Shown here: one piece after another, positions 43,416 to 55,322 of the stretch
How positions within the stretch are numbered: the stretch's first letter is position 1
Layout of the letters: every line of letters begins with the position of its first letter
Origin: Pseudopyrenochaeta lycopersici
Lineage: Eukaryota; Ascomycota; Dothideomycetes; Pleosporales; Pseudopyrenochaetaceae
DNA: 64,000 nucleotides
Direction of reading: 5' to 3'
NCBI GenBank assembly: GCA_003313425.1
Contig: NHZP01000023.1
Location: forward strand, 806,001-870,000
Notes under the pieces: model-generated
Databases searched by the model: none
Seen by the model: only the letters and a program-made list of their open reading frames with translations
What the model was told of the DNA's origin: nothing
Program-made: the position numbers and the translations under genes

Positions 43416-44315
43416 CTACTCTTTAAACCTCCCCCCCTCACTCACATCGGGATAAACATCAAACCGCCTCTGCCCGTACAGCGGCACCCCCTTCCGAATT
43501 TCCTCAATCTTGCCCGCTTCCAGCTCTTGAACCAAAATTCCCTCCTTCTCATCAAGCTGCTCCAACACCTGCGCATTAGGGTCAACAACCATACTGTGTC
43601 CCCACGCATTGTACTCGGCCTGCATATCTCGCGCCGGAGAACATAACCCGACGTATACTTGGTTGTCCGTCGCCCGCGCCCTGGCTAGCAGCTCCCAATG
43701 TAGCGCCCCCGTAGTGAGATTGAATGCGCCGGGGTACAACAACAAAAACGCGCCTTTCCGCGCCGCGATGGTAGCGAGTTCCGGAAATCGAACATCGTAG
43801 CATATTGCTATGGCTATCTTACCGTACTCTGGCAGGTCAAGCAACGTGATTTTGTTTCCTGGTGACAGCACTTCTGACTCTTTGAATTTGATCTTGCCCG
43901 GTATGTCGATGTCGAACAGATGCACTTTGCGGTGCGTCGCTAGCAGCTCGCCCGAAGGTCCGAATGTGAGACTCGTGTTGTATAGCTTCTTCTCGTCCTT
44001 TGACCCCTCATCTCGCTCTGGTATGCTCCCTCCCACAAGATATACATTTGCCTCCTTCGCCAATTTAGAAAGTGCGTGGAATGACGGCGATTGTGCTTCG
44101 GTGGGCGGGGAAGGTAATAACGTCTCTGCGTACTTGTCAAAGTACTTGGTTCCATATGGCGAGTTGAAGCATTCAGGCAGAACAACGAGCTTTGCGCCCT
44201 TTTTCGCGGCTTCGAGGACTTTGCTGCGTGCGTGGGAGAGGTTGTGAGCTTTGTCTGCTCCAGACGCTAGTTGGATGAGGGCGAGTTTGAGCGATTGCTT
44301 GAGGAGAGACGCCAT
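43416..44315 (-). CDS. Nit-type carbon-nitrogen hydrolase (omega-amidase like)
   Basis: Single exon of 299 aa. The nitrilase-superfamily triad is complete: E48 (VVLPECF), K130 (HRKVHLFDIDIPG) and C172 (AICYDVRFPEL). KVHLFDIDIPG and the ICYDVRFPELA block match Nit2/yeast Nit3, which hydrolyse alpha-ketoglutaramate or deaminated glutathione. YPGAFNLTTGALHWELLARARA and the closing DVYPDVSEGGRF also fit that branch. The N-terminus could be a weak mitochondrial presequence (MASLLKQSLKLAL), but the catalytic domain begins immediately. The neighbours give no operon-like hint. The exact substrate among omega-amides is not decided by sequence. Confidence 0.95.
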   Translation of the reverse strand: MASLLKQSLKLALIQLASGADKAHNLSHARSKVLEAAKKGAKLVVLPECFNSPYGTKYFDKYAETLLPSPPTEAQSPSFHALSKLAKEANVYLVGGSIPERDEGSKDEKKLYNTSLTFGPSGELLATHRKVHLFDIDIPGKIKFKESEVLSPGNKITLLDLPEYGKIAIAICYDVRFPELATIAARKGAFLLLYPGAFNLTTGALHWELLARARATDNQVYVGLCSPARDMQAEYNAWGHSMVVDPNAQVLEQLDEKEGILVQELEAGKIEEIRKGVPLYGQRRFDVYPDVSEGGRFKE

Positions 44316-47264
44316 GATGTTGGATATGGAGGGCGAGAAATAAGAAGGAAGGTAAGGGTGTGGCCTGACAGATCTTTAAGAATTAATTGAGGGCCAGAAG
44401 AGCTTGTAGAGAACTCACAGGTGGTTGAGAGTGGGATGATATGGCCGATGCTTAAGCCGATAAATCGATGTCATCGCCTCGGCTGGACTTGCCGTTCGAT
44501 GTGGCGGGGCTCAAATGCCGACGCGTTTCGGCTTCTATCTCCATCTCCATGAGCCTCTACATTGACAAGAATTGAGACGATATGAGTTGATTTGACCATT
44601 TAGATTTAAGGGCCTTACAATTGACATCACGTTTGTAAGACTTAACTAGTAGCAAGTCTAATAACTGGGGCGTGTCATTCAGCGCCTCCTGCTGTGTTCA
44701 CCCCATACCAAATTCAACCCCAGCCTGAGATGAAGAGCCGTTCCGCGTCTCAAAGAATGGGATCTTGATACCCAGATGTCCAGCTCAGAAGGGCTACCAA
44801 GTATTTACTGACCAAATGATATCCGTATCGCGCCACCTTCAACTTTTGGTATTTGTTTTCAAATAGCCTCAAAACTATGACACATTATATCCACACCATC
44901 TCTGCGACACGAAGTAAACTCAGCATCACAAGAACGTTTCATGTCACTCAATCTTTTTCGTTCCCACCCCTCCAGTCTACCTGTATTCAGTGGTCTACCT
45001 GAGAACAGACTTTTTGGATCTGTCGCATCCCTACTTTGTCAACATGGAAATACACTTACACTTCATTATCGCGGTAGCAATATTCAAAGTAATGGACTCT
45101 TTTACTGCCCTCCAGACTCCTGCAAATGAAAACAATCTTTTTCGCATCATTTTGCGGTTTAAATGTCATTTTTCAACACGGTATGAAGTCTGCTACTTCC
45201 GAGTGAGACGCGTTGGTCGTACCACCTTTAAGTAGTCCAACGGAGGCCAACTATTGCTTACATATTAAAGCCCGAAGATACTGATAAAGTCCTTGGAAAT
45301 CATCTTATTTGTTCGGAGTATTGGCTTGGGGAAAGACAAAAGCAGACCATAGCTCAAGATCGTCGTAAGCCATGATTCTATCGCCATCGTTTGACTCGAC
45401 AACAGCAATTTCTCTGTCTTTTCAGTCACATGGAAGATGAGAGATGTGGACTAATATACACGCTCAAGTAATTCACGACGCTCGGTTGGGTCCAAACTCG
45501 TTGCCTACTTGAAGCTCTCCGCCCACAGGCTACGATCTTGTTCCAGTGCGGAAGCTCTACTTGACAAACATGTTGAATAGCCGCTATAGCTTCAACATTT
45601 ACCAGCATGGTGCTAGTCTCAGAATTTACTTCGATTCTCAAGGGTATCTTACTAACACCAGATCCTACAGCCCAGAATATGTATCAAAGAAAACGATGTC
45701 TTTGTAAATTCTCCATTTACATCAAAACCCAATTCTCGACCAATGACAGCATGCAACAGCTCGGCATAACACTATCCTAAAGTCCTTGTCTTTGGTTTTT
45801 TCCTATTGCCTAGTTGCCGTTGAATGTCAATGCGTCTGTAACCGCGTTGCTGTCAAAAGCACATGAGCCATATCTAGAAATTGCGTAGATACAAACTAGG
45901 GAAATGTTAGGCAGGCGGTAGGTGAAATCCTGGATAAGCCGAATGCGGTCGACTTGGGTCACTCTGGATACATCCTTGCCGAATATTTAAGATGGAATCT
46001 TCTGTGCTCATAGTAATGCCATCTCGATATTCTACTTGCATAGCCAAGTTTATATAAGATCAATCGCCAGCTTCAGCAGAACATCCTGATTGCGGCCTTG
46101 GAAGCTCTTGAGTGGATGCACTTGATGTGAACAAGTCTGTGCGCCATCCTGACCGATGAGACCGCTCAGATGGTTGTATCCGCTTCGATGAGGACTATGA
46201 ATACATACTTTGAAATGTTGTATCCCTGAGTGGAATTTTATCTCACTGAAAGCAGGAAGTCTATTCGCTACAAATGACCTCTCTCGACAGGGGCATCGAT
46301 AAATTCCATCCGTTTTTGAAGATACCATCCCAATGCTTTGATCAGCATATCTCTACGCCTAGCTATTAAATATACGATCATGGAGATGACCACGAAGGCT
46401 GTCTTGTATTTTCGTCGGATCTCTTTGAACCTGTAATGAGCGCTACGCCAATACTTGCATCAGTATATCAAGAACGGAACGGACAGGAGCACAAATCTCG
46501 GGACCATAGTTTGCTTGGCCCTTAGCTTCGGCCAATTAACTTCGATGGAAGCATTGAAATTCAAGTATAAGATTGTTTCTAGCAAGCATCAACGCAGCTT
46601 CCTCTTCAATTGGACAGTCTAGTTGTAGCATGTCGTCATATTTTGGACTTCTTTCGAGGCGGAGAAAACAACCAACACACATTGTGATAATGATGCCTGA
46701 TATCGTCAAAGTAGTTTGAATTGTTGTCTAATTATGATTTACCACAATATTGGTAAAGAGCTGCACGTAGAGGAGCCTTTCCAGATCCACTCAGTGCCGC
46801 CACTGGTGCCGTGGATATTCTGACTCGGGCAAATATAGAGTAAACCGCATAGACCTAATACTCTTGCGACTATTGTTTATCCGCTACACACAGCCGGTAA
46901 TTGCGCACGCGGGAAGCAGTTTCGGACGATGCCGACAACCGACAGAAGCCGGAATGCGATTCGCAAGCAGTGAGAAAATCTGGATGAAGTCATGGAAAAG
47001 TTTCGCAGCAGGGTGCGCTGTTGGGTTCGTACGAGTCAGTAGCGCCAATGTCGTGCTCGCCCCATTGAATTTCATTGTCGCGTATCGTCTGGCCGCCTCT
47101 ACAGCATCACTAAGAAGAAAAATACTTTCAAGCCACCCACATTCCTCCTGAGTTTACCCGAATACCCTCTAGAATAAAAGATGTAAGGCCTCGCGCTACA
47201 GGATGGTTTGCCATCCTCATCGCCTTCCTTCAACGATCTTCCGGGTTCGTCACAAGACGTCATC
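44316..47264. other. AT-rich gene-free island
   Basis: Almost 3 kb without a supportable gene, visibly richer in A/T than the flanks and full of stops in all frames. On the minus strand near 46760-46850 one frame reads STAPVAALSGSGKAPLRAAL, which resembles the ankyrin-repeat turn of fungal NACHT/ankyrin proteins. The match is weak and interrupted. Decayed repeat or pseudogene DNA is the simplest reading. Confidence 0.6.
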
Positions 47265-48691
47265 ATGTCGTCCTCCACTCCCTCGTCGCCTGCAGGCTCC
47301 TTTGTTGCGAAGCCTAAATCCTTCTTCCGGTCGGTGCCTTTCCAGATTATTGTCGCATGCGGTGTATCGTTCACAGCACCGGGGATGTGGGATGCCCTTG
47401 GCGGCCTAGGAGCGGGAGGAGCCGCTGAGCCGTACGCCGTATCTGCGGCCAATGCCCTGGTCTACGGGCTGTTCTCCATTGTCTGTGTAGCTGCCGGGGC
47501 AATTAACAACCGCATTGGATTGAATTATGGACTCGCGTTGGGAGCTATCGGATATCCTCTCTATGGTGCTGGACTTTACAAGAACAATATCAGCGCAAAC
47601 ACGTGGTTCTTGCTCTTCGGCAGCGCCTTTTGCGGCATCTCAGCAGGTTTCTTCTGGGCTGCTGAAGCGGCTATCATCATCGGATATCCTTCACCCGGCG
47701 ACCGCGCGTTCTACCTCGCTATTTGGCAAACAGCTAAGGCTGCTGGTCCCATTGTGGGCGGGGCCATCAACCTAGGATTGAATGCCAACAGGAGCACAGC
47801 CGGTTCGGTCTCGTCCTCGACATATATTGTGTTCATTGTTATCATGTGCCTGGGTCTCCCCATCGCATTGTGCTTATCGCCAGCGCACAAGGTCTGGCGT
47901 AAGGATGGCACGAGGATCGTTACCGAACGGGCTACCACATGGGCCGGCGAGTTCAAAGCCGTTGGCAAATTGTTCATCAGCCGCCGCATTGCGCTTCTGC
48001 TCCCAGCTTTTTTTATCAGCTATTTCTACAACGGCTTCATGAGCACTTGGTTGACTTCATACTTCACTGTCCGATCGCGCGCCTTTTCTAGCTTCTTTAC
48101 CAACTTTGCCGGTATCTTCAGCTCCTTCATCATTGCGGCGTTGCTCGACAACCAGAAGATCTACATTAAGACTCGCGCAAGAATTGCGTTTCTCTCCATC
48201 ATCACCATTTTGGTTGGCACCTGGATCTGGGCTTCGATTCTGCAGCAGCAGTTCTACAATGCTGCTGAGAAGCCTGTCTTTGACTGGTTCCAAGGTGGCT
48301 TTGGTAAGAGCTATGCGCTTGTATTCTTCTGGCAGTTCGGCGGTCAGGCATTTCAGCAATTTTTATACTGGCTGGTCGGACAGTACGCTACAGATCTGTC
48401 GAATCTGAGCCACCACACTGGTATCTTGCGAGGTGTTGAGGCACTTGGCCAAACCGTGGCATGGGCGTAAGTGTTCCCATTACCTCGATCAAACATACAC
48501 TAACATGAACGCGTAGAATGCAATCTGAAGGCGGCGCAAACCATTTCGTTAGCATTGGCATCAACTTTGGCTTTACGTTGCTCTGCATCATCCCCACTTG
48601 GATCATTCTTTCAGAGCTAGAGGGAAGCCATGAGATTCGTGTCACAGAAGACGATGTGAGGGTGGACGCGAAGCTGGCTGCTACACCATAA
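47265..48691 (+). CDS. UNC93-like MFS membrane protein
   Basis: Two exons, 47265..48466 and 48517..48691, give 458 aa. The first in-frame ATG is 47265; an ATG at 47203 is out of frame. About 11-12 membrane segments are apparent, beginning with FQIIVACGVSFTAPGMWDAL. The conserved fungal UNC93 pattern is seen: the G-M-W-D-A-L-G-G-L-G-A-G-G loop, ANALVYGLFSIVCVAAGAI, FFWAAEAAIIIGYPSPGDR, and FFWQFGGQAFQQFLYW with the following Q-Y-A-T-D-L-S. The 50-nt intron (GTAAGT, ACTAAC, CGTAG) is phase 2. Substrate unknown; homologues are called DUF895/UNC93 family. Tail-to-tail with cutinase, only 115 bp apart. Confidence 0.93.
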
Positions 48692-48806
48692 AATGAAGGC
48701 CCATTTGAGTTGTGTCTCTTCGTTCGGTAGATGAAATGAATAATGCTTTTAATTTTTCAGAGTGCTCAAACTATTTACATGAGTCACGTATGGGACCAAT
48801 TCCTTT

Positions 48807-49689
48807 TTAAACCCTTGCAACCACAAACGCAGCAGCGGCGGGGGCATCGAGCTCATAGTTCCTGTGCTGGTCGGTGACAATAATACCGTTGTCGCAAATG
48901 TTATCGCCAGTGTGGCAGATGATCAGAATTTTGGAGGCGGCAACGGGACCAAAGCCCTCGTCTCTATCTGGATCACCGAAGGTGACAACTAACCAAAATC
49001 AGTAAATAGCCCGTGAGAGTAGAAGTTCGGCAAGAGCCAAATGCAGAAGTGACTAACCTGCATTAATCCTCGCGGCAATTGATGCCGAGAGCCTCTGTGT
49101 AGCGGTGTGAACCAACTGGGCACCCTGACTATATCCGGACACTACAATCTTCGTTGAAGGGCACCTTGAGGCAGCCTGGGTGATATTAGTATATCCGTTG
49201 CTTCTCCAAATTGTTAGGAACCATGGTGACACTTACAGTATTGATCAAGTCGAACGTCGTCGTGGCTCCTGCAGAGTCACCTCCAGCCAAAAAGCCAAAG
49301 ATGTTCGCCGAATAGGTGACGCCCTGAATCGCCAACCGACTTGTTCCTCCCAAACGGCTAGCCAAGGCGTTGAAGAAAGTCGGGCCTTCATCGGTTGCAG
49401 CGCCCACGTTTCCGTCCTGGGTAGTTCCTCGGGCATAGATGAGTGTGATCTCACGGCAGGGTGTGCCGTCTGTGAGCTGGTTGTACGTGTTACCGTTGTA
49501 TTGTCGCTTAGTCAGGGCAGGCTTCTCGATGGCCCGGCCCTCGAGCTGTTGTGCATATTCTTCCACAGTGAGGTCTGTGCCAATGACGTCGGTGATGGGG
49601 AAGCTGACGCCGCTCGATGGTGTCGGTGCGGAGATGGCTGTGCTGAGGAGGGCCGCAAGGGGAAGGAGGGATTGCGTAAACGCCTTCAT
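48807..49689 (-). CDS. Cutinase (secreted serine esterase)
   Basis: Three exons, 49689..49237, 49175..49058 and 48988..48807, give 250 aa. It hydrolyses cutin and related polyesters outside the cell. A signal peptide (MKAFTQSLLPLAALLSTAISA) and a short pro-region come first. The catalytic triad is visible: S167 in GYSQGAQ, D219 in CHTGDNIC and H232 in DQHRNYE, with 13 residues between Asp and His as in Fusarium cutinase. Cys in GTPCREI and the CHTGDNIC pair can form the usual disulfides. The ATG at 49689 is preferred over upstream in-frame codons because it starts the signal peptide. Points to a plant-surface or plant-litter lifestyle. Confidence 0.96.
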
Positions 49690-50693
49690 TTTGGAAGATG
49701 GGAGGGTTTGAAGATGAACTTGGTCACGACTTTTTGATCCTACTTTGGAGAAGAGGGTGATGGGTGGCAATTTTTGAATGTATATTTGGGGGTTATGGTC
49801 CCGCCTTTTGTACCTGCTTTTCAGGCACTGTCACAAGCGCTTTTTTTATCATCACGATGCTCCTCTCCACGTTGCTTCGTCGCCGTTGGCAGCGGCATTG
49901 GCGCTCCGTGTCACCAGATGCTTTTAATGGCTTCAGCTTTGCCCTTCCAGACTCCTTCTCCGCTGTCCAAAGCTGGTTGCCCGGTCGAAAATTGAGCAGG
50001 CATCCAATGCCCATGGGCGACAAGCTCACGTTGCCAATGAGTCGTCGATATGCTACCCAGTAATATATTGACGTGCAGCTTGGCGCGCCGGAGCAATCCT
50101 GGGGTACTTCCATTCTAAGAGGTAGCTCCGGGTGTTGCGCGGGGGAAAGCGCCTTGACCTTCTCGTTTGCGTTATTCGTCCTGGTAGATATGGTGAACAC
50201 GTGGGGATCGTAGTGCTAGACCCGGACTGAATCCGGGGATTTGAAGTTTTGGCGCAATGTGAGAGGACCTCGATGTGTGGTTTGGTTAGTTGCGTGAATC
50301 GCATCTAACGCACCGACATGTGCGAAGTCCGGAGCCGAGGCTGCTAAAAGTGCGGGGACACAAGCTTAAAAAAACGGTCGCGGAGAAGACCTGTAATTAG
50401 TCTATCGGTATGACCATTCTCGCGGCCCTTTTGAAAAAAAAAGTCTAGTTACGATATCGCCATGTTGTAAGGGTAGAAGGCTAGAAAGCTACCTTTGGCA
50501 AAGATTGTCAAGCGCATAGTGATGATCTTCGCCTCATGAGTCGGATAGGATTAGACGTGATTTCGTAAACCATGCCTAGCTCATTTTGAGTGGAACTCTG
50601 GTTCCGAAAAAGCAGAGACTGAATTGCAGATTCAAACACCGGTATCCTCGCCTTTTATAATGATGATACATTCAGGCAACCGATTCCAAGACT
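49690..50693. other. Intergenic, promoter of cutinase
   Basis: Upstream of cutinase and downstream of the BVMO 3' end. Frames here are short and without domains. Confidence 0.6.
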
Positions 50694-52361
50694 CTAACGG
50701 CACTCAAACCCTTTGTAACCGGCTGCCGCGACCTCACTGATGGTCTTATGGTACATTGGCACGCCACCAAGATATACGAGTGGCTCGCGCGGCTTACCAG
50801 GGATATTATCACCCATGTACCACTACTAGACATTAGTCGGATGCCAAGGTTGAATTGTGAATGAGGTTAGACTTGCCGATTTAGCCCTTGGTAGTAAACT
50901 GGCATCTGCAAACTTCCAAATTTCATCCGTCCACTGTTGCTCCACATCCCGGGTCGCCTCAATCTCCTTTTTACCGGACTTGTACATGCCGTTTATCATC
51001 TCCACTATCCATTCGCCCTGGAGCTCCGCACAAGTCGGCCCGTTACAAAATGCTGTTGGCGCCTGAGGACCGTAAGTAAAGAACATGTTAGGGAAGCCCG
51101 AAACACTCATTCCAAGATATGTTTTGGTTCCGTTTTCCCACTTGTCAGTGAGCTTCTGACCCTGGATTCCTGCAATGTCAATGTTCTTCAGACCTCCGGT
51201 AAAGGTATCATATCCCGTCGCAGAGATAATGTAGTCGAGCTGGATCTCTCCCTCAGTCGTCTTGATGCCGTGTTTGGTCAATTCAACGATAGGCGTTTTT
51301 TTCAGATCAACTAGCGTCACGTTTGGCTGATCGAAGATCTCAAAATACCCGCTTTCAAGAGAAATGCGCTTGCAACCGAAGGCATGCGGTTGAGTCTGTG
51401 GCGCTAAGATCTCTTGTAGCTTCGGATCACGTATGCGTGCACAGACCTTGGACCTCCAGAAATCATAGGCCTCCTTATTGGCTTCCTCCGAAAAAAGCAT
51501 GTCACGGTATGTTGCGAGCCAGAAATGGAAGTCTCCATGCACCCAAAGCTCTTCATAAACCCGTTTCCGTTGCTCAGGTGAATCGTCGAATGTACATCTT
51601 GACAGAAAATTAAAGGAAAAGCCGCTGAAGGATTTGTTCCTGTTGGCTAGCAACTCAATGGCCTCGTTTCTTAGATGTATTTCCTCATCTCCCTCGTAAT
51701 TGATTTGCTTCATGGGAAGGGCTAGGTTTGGTGTGCGCTGGAATAAGAAGAACTTCCCTGCTACCTGGCTCAGATACTGAGCAAGCTGAACACCAGTAGC
51801 ACCTGTTCCTATGACCGCAACATTCTTGCCTTTTAGATCAGGGTCCTGAGCAGGCCAGTATGAAGGATGAATCAATGTACCACGAAACTTGTCGATCCCA
51901 GGCCAATTCGGGACGTGCCGTTTTGTCGCGAACCCGATGTTGAGAAGCAGGTACGGTGCCACAAAGCTCTGGCCTTCCTGTGTTTTCACATGCCACATAG
52001 ACTTCGTCTCGTCCCAGGTAGCCGCCGTCACCAAAGTATTGAAGATAGCATCGCGATCAAGATCCCACGTCTTCGCAACAAATTGAAAATAATCTCGCAA
52101 CTCTTGGCTTCCAGGAAACCGCTGCTTCCAGCGCCACTTACTCGAGACACTTGAATCGGAAAACTGGTATAATGGGGTCGTGCTGTCTACGCGGGCTCCA
52201 GGATATCGATTCCAAAACCAAACACCACCCCATGTCGAGGCGCTGTCAACGACTTTGACAGTAAAACCTTCTTCGCGAAGGCGCTTGAGTTGGTAGATAC
52301 CACAGAATCCGGCACCGACAATGAGAGCGTCGAGCTGAATTGGAGGCGGAAGAGAACTCAT
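50694..52361 (-). CDS. Baeyer-Villiger flavin monooxygenase (class B)
   Basis: Two exons, 52361..50877 and 50822..50694, give 537 aa, the normal family length. It uses FAD and NADPH to insert oxygen next to a ketone. The FAD Rossmann motif is VGAGFCG (residues 15-21), the NADPH one IGTGATGVQ, and the BVMO fingerprint is FRGTLIHPSYWP. SATGYDTFTGG closes the FAD domain. The exon 1 frame ends at a TAG at 50828. A GC-AG intron (GCAAGT donor, CTAAT branch, TAGTAG acceptor) instead links AKS to WYMGDNIPGKPREP and GGVPMYHKTISEVAAAGY, the conserved family C-terminus. The ATG at 52361 replaces an upstream TTG. The substrate cannot be read from sequence. Confidence 0.95.
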
Positions 52362-53559
52362 AGTTGTGACGGTATGGGTAATGTTTTCTGATGACAACGA
52401 ATGTGTTCAGTACCAAACGCACTCTTCTACTGGTATGTCTGACGTGTCCGTCAGCAATTTATTGCCCCGCTTTTGGGCAGAAGGTGGGACAGTGCAACAT
52501 GCACCCCGTCGCACATTGTGGGGTTGAAAGATGCCTGGGGTTTCTGGAAGGACCCTTTGCTACGGTGCAACAATGACACGGACGTAGTAAGTGGATGACG
52601 TGACGCCTGTTGCTGGAGTAGATATTTGGGCCAAAGTGATAAAACTTGGGAGTCGGAAATGTGTAACAGCATTTTCGACATTTAATAGTATTCCATTTTG
52701 TATGAAGGCTTTTGCTGCATGACAGAGGCCCCAACGATGAAGTTGTGCGGTTCGCAACATCATTCTAGTTGCTATCCGACAGCTCACGGATAAATTAGCG
52801 GAAAACAACCTTGAAACCTCGATTGGATGCAGATAGTACGTGCGTTAGGGCTGACAGTCATTTACGTATTTTGTTATGATCTTAACCATTTGGAGGGGTT
52901 TGCGCAGCATTCTGCATGCCAACGTGGGGTGAAACCGCGGGGTTGTCGAAGGAAGTGGAGGTTGAATGCGGATCAGATGATATTTCAGTATTTGGCGGTT
53001 ACTTCACGTCGAGAAATCTTGGGGGAGTCCAACTACTCGGATATTGTGAAGATGGCCTCCAATATATATGTTCTTGTAAGATGCCAAAATTGTAGATTCG
53101 AAGAGATATCCCCTACGAGGCCGCAATCTAGGCTTATAGATAGAACCACACATGGTAAGAGTCGGCTCGATTGGCAAATACAAAGACTTCACGCTTTCCA
53201 ATTTCTACTAGTATGAAGAGAGCAACCACTTCCAATTCTCATTTCGATACTTGAAAAGTCTTCGTGCGGGCCTGAGAGATAGCAATCTGTCATATATCAG
53301 CCTGCTCTAGGTGGGCGTCCTATTTCACTACCTCAGCCTGAATAAAACGAGGCTCAAGATTCTTCCGGCGTCCCCTCTGTTATCATCATTTGTATCTAGT
53401 AGACCCTGTATCCTGAAATAAGATCTGAAAACTAGCCATTGAAGCACTACTAATTGAAATCTTTCTCTCGGCATCGACAATGTTCCTAATCATCCTGCAA
53501 TTGTTTTGCGAACTCCATTTACATTGATTCGGCTCCACCATGACAGGCGATTGTCATAC
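52362..53559. other. Intergenic, promoter of BVMO
   Basis: No gene seen. Contains a TCGGAA site at 52653-52658. AT-rich toward the transporter 3' end. Confidence 0.55.
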
Positions 53560-55322
53560 TTATACATTGTTCAAACTTTCTGGTTTGCTAGATTTGAACC
53601 TTAAATGAAACCTTGAAGTCTTTTTACGAATCCACGACCCAAATACAATTAGAGGGACGGTTAATCCAATGAAGATGGCCCATTGGACAACCGCCATCTC
53701 AATAAAAAGCTTCTTCGCTCCGACGCGCAGTAGCCATTGCGGCGACGTCCTCGATATTGCAAATGACATAAGGTGCGTCAGGAAGTTGATAGATGCTACG
53801 ACTTCAGCCGAGTTGTAAGGATAGCTATCGATAGCATACGATATGACTGCAGAAGGCACTAGAGTAAGACCCGCTGCCTGCATAGCGAAGCCAATGGCAG
53901 GGCCGTAGTAAGAGCTCTTGATATATGTGTAGCCAAATAGTAACAAGCCCGGAGAGCAGACTAAAAATGGTACTATCATACTGTACAGACGATATTCTGG
54001 TTGGTGATGGCCTTTGATATCCGAAAGTTTGCGTGATAGGAGGTCGACGACTGGCCCGGCAATAGGGAAAGCTATGATGATGCCGACCATGCTTGTGCCG
54101 GTCCAATTGCCCAGCTCTGCGGACGAAAACAAAAAAGGTGGTGGAGAGAATAGCTGTGCCGATGTAACGGATATGACAACAACCCTGTCGCACGTTAATT
54201 CTATACGCCCATGAGACAGGGGACATGCATGTGGTGCTTCGTTTGGGATCTTGAAGTTCACTTACCAGCTCATAACGATTCCCCAGAGCCCACCTGTGCA
54301 CAGAACAATAGGATCAAAGATGAATTCGAGTTGGTGAACAAATTTGGTAAACCATTGCTTGACCCCTCCACCTTGAACATGAGGGTGTCTTAGATAGAAC
54401 GTACCCTCTCGTACTGCTGACGTAAAACTTTGGCGGACTTTGCTATCAACGATAGTTTCCGATAAATGCTCATCCAGGGAGGCTGCTGTTGCATCGGCCC
54501 CAGCCTCTAGAACGAAGGCTGTCTCTGGCATCAGAGTTATTGCAGTGACGAGGTTTACTCCAACCAGGATGGCGTTGAGCTTGAAGATCCATCTCCAACC
54601 GATATTCAATGCCATATGGCCGGCAAAGAGAGGACCCATCTGTGCACCTAGACATAGGCTCAGGGAATACATAGCAACTGCCTTGGAGTAATCACGTTCC
54701 AAGAATACATCTATGTCGTGTTAGGTTTTGTTATCGGCCAGACAAGTTTCATCTATTGGAATCCACAGACCTCCTATAACAGCAGGACCAATCGCCTGCA
54801 CAGCACCCGCGCCAAAGCCAGCCAAGATCCTCGATCCCAGGAGACTGTTCAACGAAGTTGCTTTTAAACTCCAAATGCATCCGGCCAGGAATATAAAGTT
54901 TGCAATGATGAGCACATTGCGTTTGCCGATTAGGTTGGCGGTAGGAATCCATAAAAGGCAGCCGATACCGATCATTAAGACCACGTAAGATATGAGAGGT
55001 GCGACATCTGCATAGCCGACGTGGAACTCTTTGACAAGAAGACCAAGGCTAGTAGCAATGCTGGCCGAGTAGTAATTTCCATTAAACGTCATTAGGCAGA
55101 TGTTGAAGAGAACCATCAATTTTAAAGAGCGCGGCCAGAGCTGGTGGGAGAGAGATATGTCAGCAGGAAGACCTCAGAAATAAGCACCATAGTTCGCACC
55201 TTTGGATGATTTCCGATATTGGCTGACATGCTCAATCCTGGGGCCGCTTTGTCTATCTTCTCCACTGTAGTACCTTCGTCCTTCTTGAAATCAGGTTCAG
55301 AGAACATTGTATTGACGGTCAT
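53560..55322 (-). CDS. MFS transporter, drug:H+ antiporter type
   Basis: Four exons, 55322..55200, 55140..54771, 54710..54266 and 54184..53560, give 520 aa. About 12 membrane spans are evident. The N-terminus is cytosolic, then LWPRSLKLMVLFNICLMTFNG opens TM1. Exon 2 ends VIG and exon 3 starts DVFLERDYSKAVAMYSL, the TM4-5 'D-x-F/W-x-x-x-R' motif of fungal DHA exporters. That junction uses a GTCTGT donor and CATAG acceptor (60 nt). A shorter 33-nt reading (GTCTGG) gives a worse motif. The cytosolic loop is about residues 235-285. The last exon has GTSMVGIIIAFPIAGPVVDLL. Export of a product or toxic intermediate of the neighbouring oxygenases is inferred from position only. Confidence 0.92.

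Noticed and set aside
50826..50876. BVMO ending at the TAG at 50828
   Set aside because: The conserved BVMO C-terminus lies just downstream and is joined in phase by a GC-AG intron.
54711..54743. 33-nt intron (GTCTGG donor) in the MFS gene
   Set aside because: Too short and gives a poor TM4-5 motif; the 60-nt alternative yields VIGDVFLERD as expected for the family.
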